The translations under genes and the position numbers were made by a program. A model generated the notes under the pieces. It was not told where the DNA came from. It saw only the letters and a list, made by a program, of their open reading frames with translations, and made no database searches. Positions 31,219-32,130 of a stretch of DNA of 32,130 bases are shown here, in pieces. The stretch comes from a virus. How positions within the stretch are numbered: the first letter of the stretch is position 1; the number at the start of each line of letters is the position of its first letter. The stretch spans positions 1-32,130 of the IMG/VR virus record IMGVR_UViG_3300037257_000051, one strand, 5' to 3'.

Positions 31219-32127
31219 TTATTTTTTAGATGTTGGTCCTTTTTTGACAGTAACTGTTTCAACAGGTTCTTCATAATAAGGAATATCTTTAGTGATATCT
31301 TCTTGAGCAACGTCAATTTCACGTTTAGTCATTAACTCAGGATAAGTTTCACGTTTAATAGAATCTAATAGTTTTTTGAATCTAATATCTCTTAGGAATG
31401 TTATTGTTGATTCTAATGAACCTCCAAGCATTTTATCATCGTATTTATATATTCCGTCTGAACGTCTAATTACTCCACGATCAACTGCATCGAGAATAAA
31501 CAAATGCATTTTCCAATCTTCTCCTTCGTATAATTCAATTATCCTTTTTGGAGTTTTCTCAGCGATTTCAACTAGATAATCTAGTATATCAGCAGGGATT
31601 GCATTTCCTAAATTGCGTCCTAACACTCTACATTTTTTGATTCTTTCCGATTCTGAATCTTCATAGATATAACTTAAAGCTCTATAAACAAATTGTTTTT
31701 TGTCCATTTTAACTTTAGTAAGTTCTCCTGGTCTTTCAACATATAAATCAGCAATGCCATATTTACGAGCACCACCATCTACAATTAAATTACCATCTGA
31801 ATCTCTTTGGAATCTATCTTTTGCAATCCAGTTACAATATTCAATAGCTTCTCATTTAGCTTTATCTATTACATCATCTAAGTCAAATGAAGTTCCGTCC
31901 ACTATTTCAAATACGTGATCGGCTGCAATATAATGGGCTTCACCATTACTCATTTTAGTAATATCATCTTCTGACAAAACCATTTCGGTAGCACCTTTAT
32001 TGACATCACCTCTGACTAATCTAACACAATCGGGGTATCTTCCTGTACGTGGATTTGGACAGGGTTGTATAAAGTACGTTTGATTAACTTTTCCATAAGC
32101 ACTTCTAAGAATTATTTCATTATTCAT
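31219..32127 (-). CDS. 302-aa conserved crAss-like structural-module protein
   Basis: ATG 32127 to TAA 31219-31221, with one TGA-Trp at 31852-31854. The start is the first Met after the window edge and gives the expected opening (IILRSAYGKVNQTYFIQ), so I accept it, although upstream sequence is missing. QPCPNPRTGRYPDCV (21-35) and the GGARKYGIADLYVERPGE segment (about 113-130) match a protein I recall as conserved across Crassvirales next to the head and neck genes. The C-terminal tail is Lys/Thr-rich and acidic-basic mixed. No catalytic motif, signal peptide or membrane segment is visible. It is probably a head or neck component; its function is unknown. Confidence 0.87.
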
Positions 32128-32130
32128 ATT

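Noticed and set aside
30290-31230. Group I intron carrying the GIY-YIG gene
   Set aside because: No upstream exon of the neck gene precedes it, the gaps are too short for an intron core, and the gene fits an intergenic insertion.
1-32130. Many apparent pseudogenes and frame breaks under the standard code
   Set aside because: Every break is a TGA in the same frame with continuing coding character, so recoding explains them all; no frameshift is needed.
1-32130. TGA read as selenocysteine
   Set aside because: The TGA codons are too many, occur in structural proteins, fit Trp contexts such as the collar motif, and show no consistent downstream SECIS-like element.

Overview
This window is a late, virion-structural block of a crAss-like phage (Crassvirales), so the likely host is a gut Bacteroidota bacterium. 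The sequence is AT-rich, and all 20 genes lie on the minus strand, so transcription runs from high to low coordinates. Genes are packed tightly: many share a one-base TAATG stop-start overlap, and the longest gap between genes is 83 bases. There is no gene-free stretch over 300 bases, and I see no tRNA, rRNA, CRISPR array, integrase or transposon. The crAss-like assignment rests on my memory of conserved proteins and gene order, not on a search.

The key to reading the window is its genetic code. Under the standard code nearly every large gene looks broken, but every internal stop is TGA. Reading TGA as tryptophan joins the pieces in one frame into long proteins with recognisable motifs (tail-collar, HNH, SF1 helicase). 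At least 35 in-frame TGA codons are read this way, alongside ordinary TGG. All 19 genes whose ends are visible stop at TAA; none stops at TAG or TGA.

Layout in transcription order. (1) 32127-25524, neck and connector module: a conserved 302-aa protein, a putative ring protein with no ATG start, an abundant-type structural protein with a C-terminal Ig-like domain followed by a strong terminator, and three further conserved crAss-like neck or tail proteins. A GIY-YIG homing endonuclease gene interrupts this module at 31195. (2) 25537-18554, tail module: a second GIY-YIG endonuclease, a gp10-like tail protein, a tail-collar protein and a 1419-aa tail hub or 'muzzle' protein. (3) 18561-1, cargo and ejection module: a 379-aa protein, a free-standing HNH endonuclease, an 86-aa protein, a DUF192 protein, a 98-aa Gln/Gly/Ala/Pro-rich protein with its own terminator, then giant proteins of 1302, 617 and 2815 aa (the last with a complete SF1 helicase core), and the start of another large protein cut by the window edge.

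Functionally, the connector and tail genes build the portal-proximal neck and tail. The cargo genes probably encode proteins packed in the virion and ejected with the DNA. The main points of interest are the recoding with TAA-only termination, a short [F/L/Y]-Q-x-G-[G/S]-like motif near the N-terminus of several cargo proteins and inside one of them, the virion-module helicase, the insertion footprints of three homing endonucleases, and an apparent tendency of genes to carry an RNA stem-loop about 25-75 bases after the start codon.
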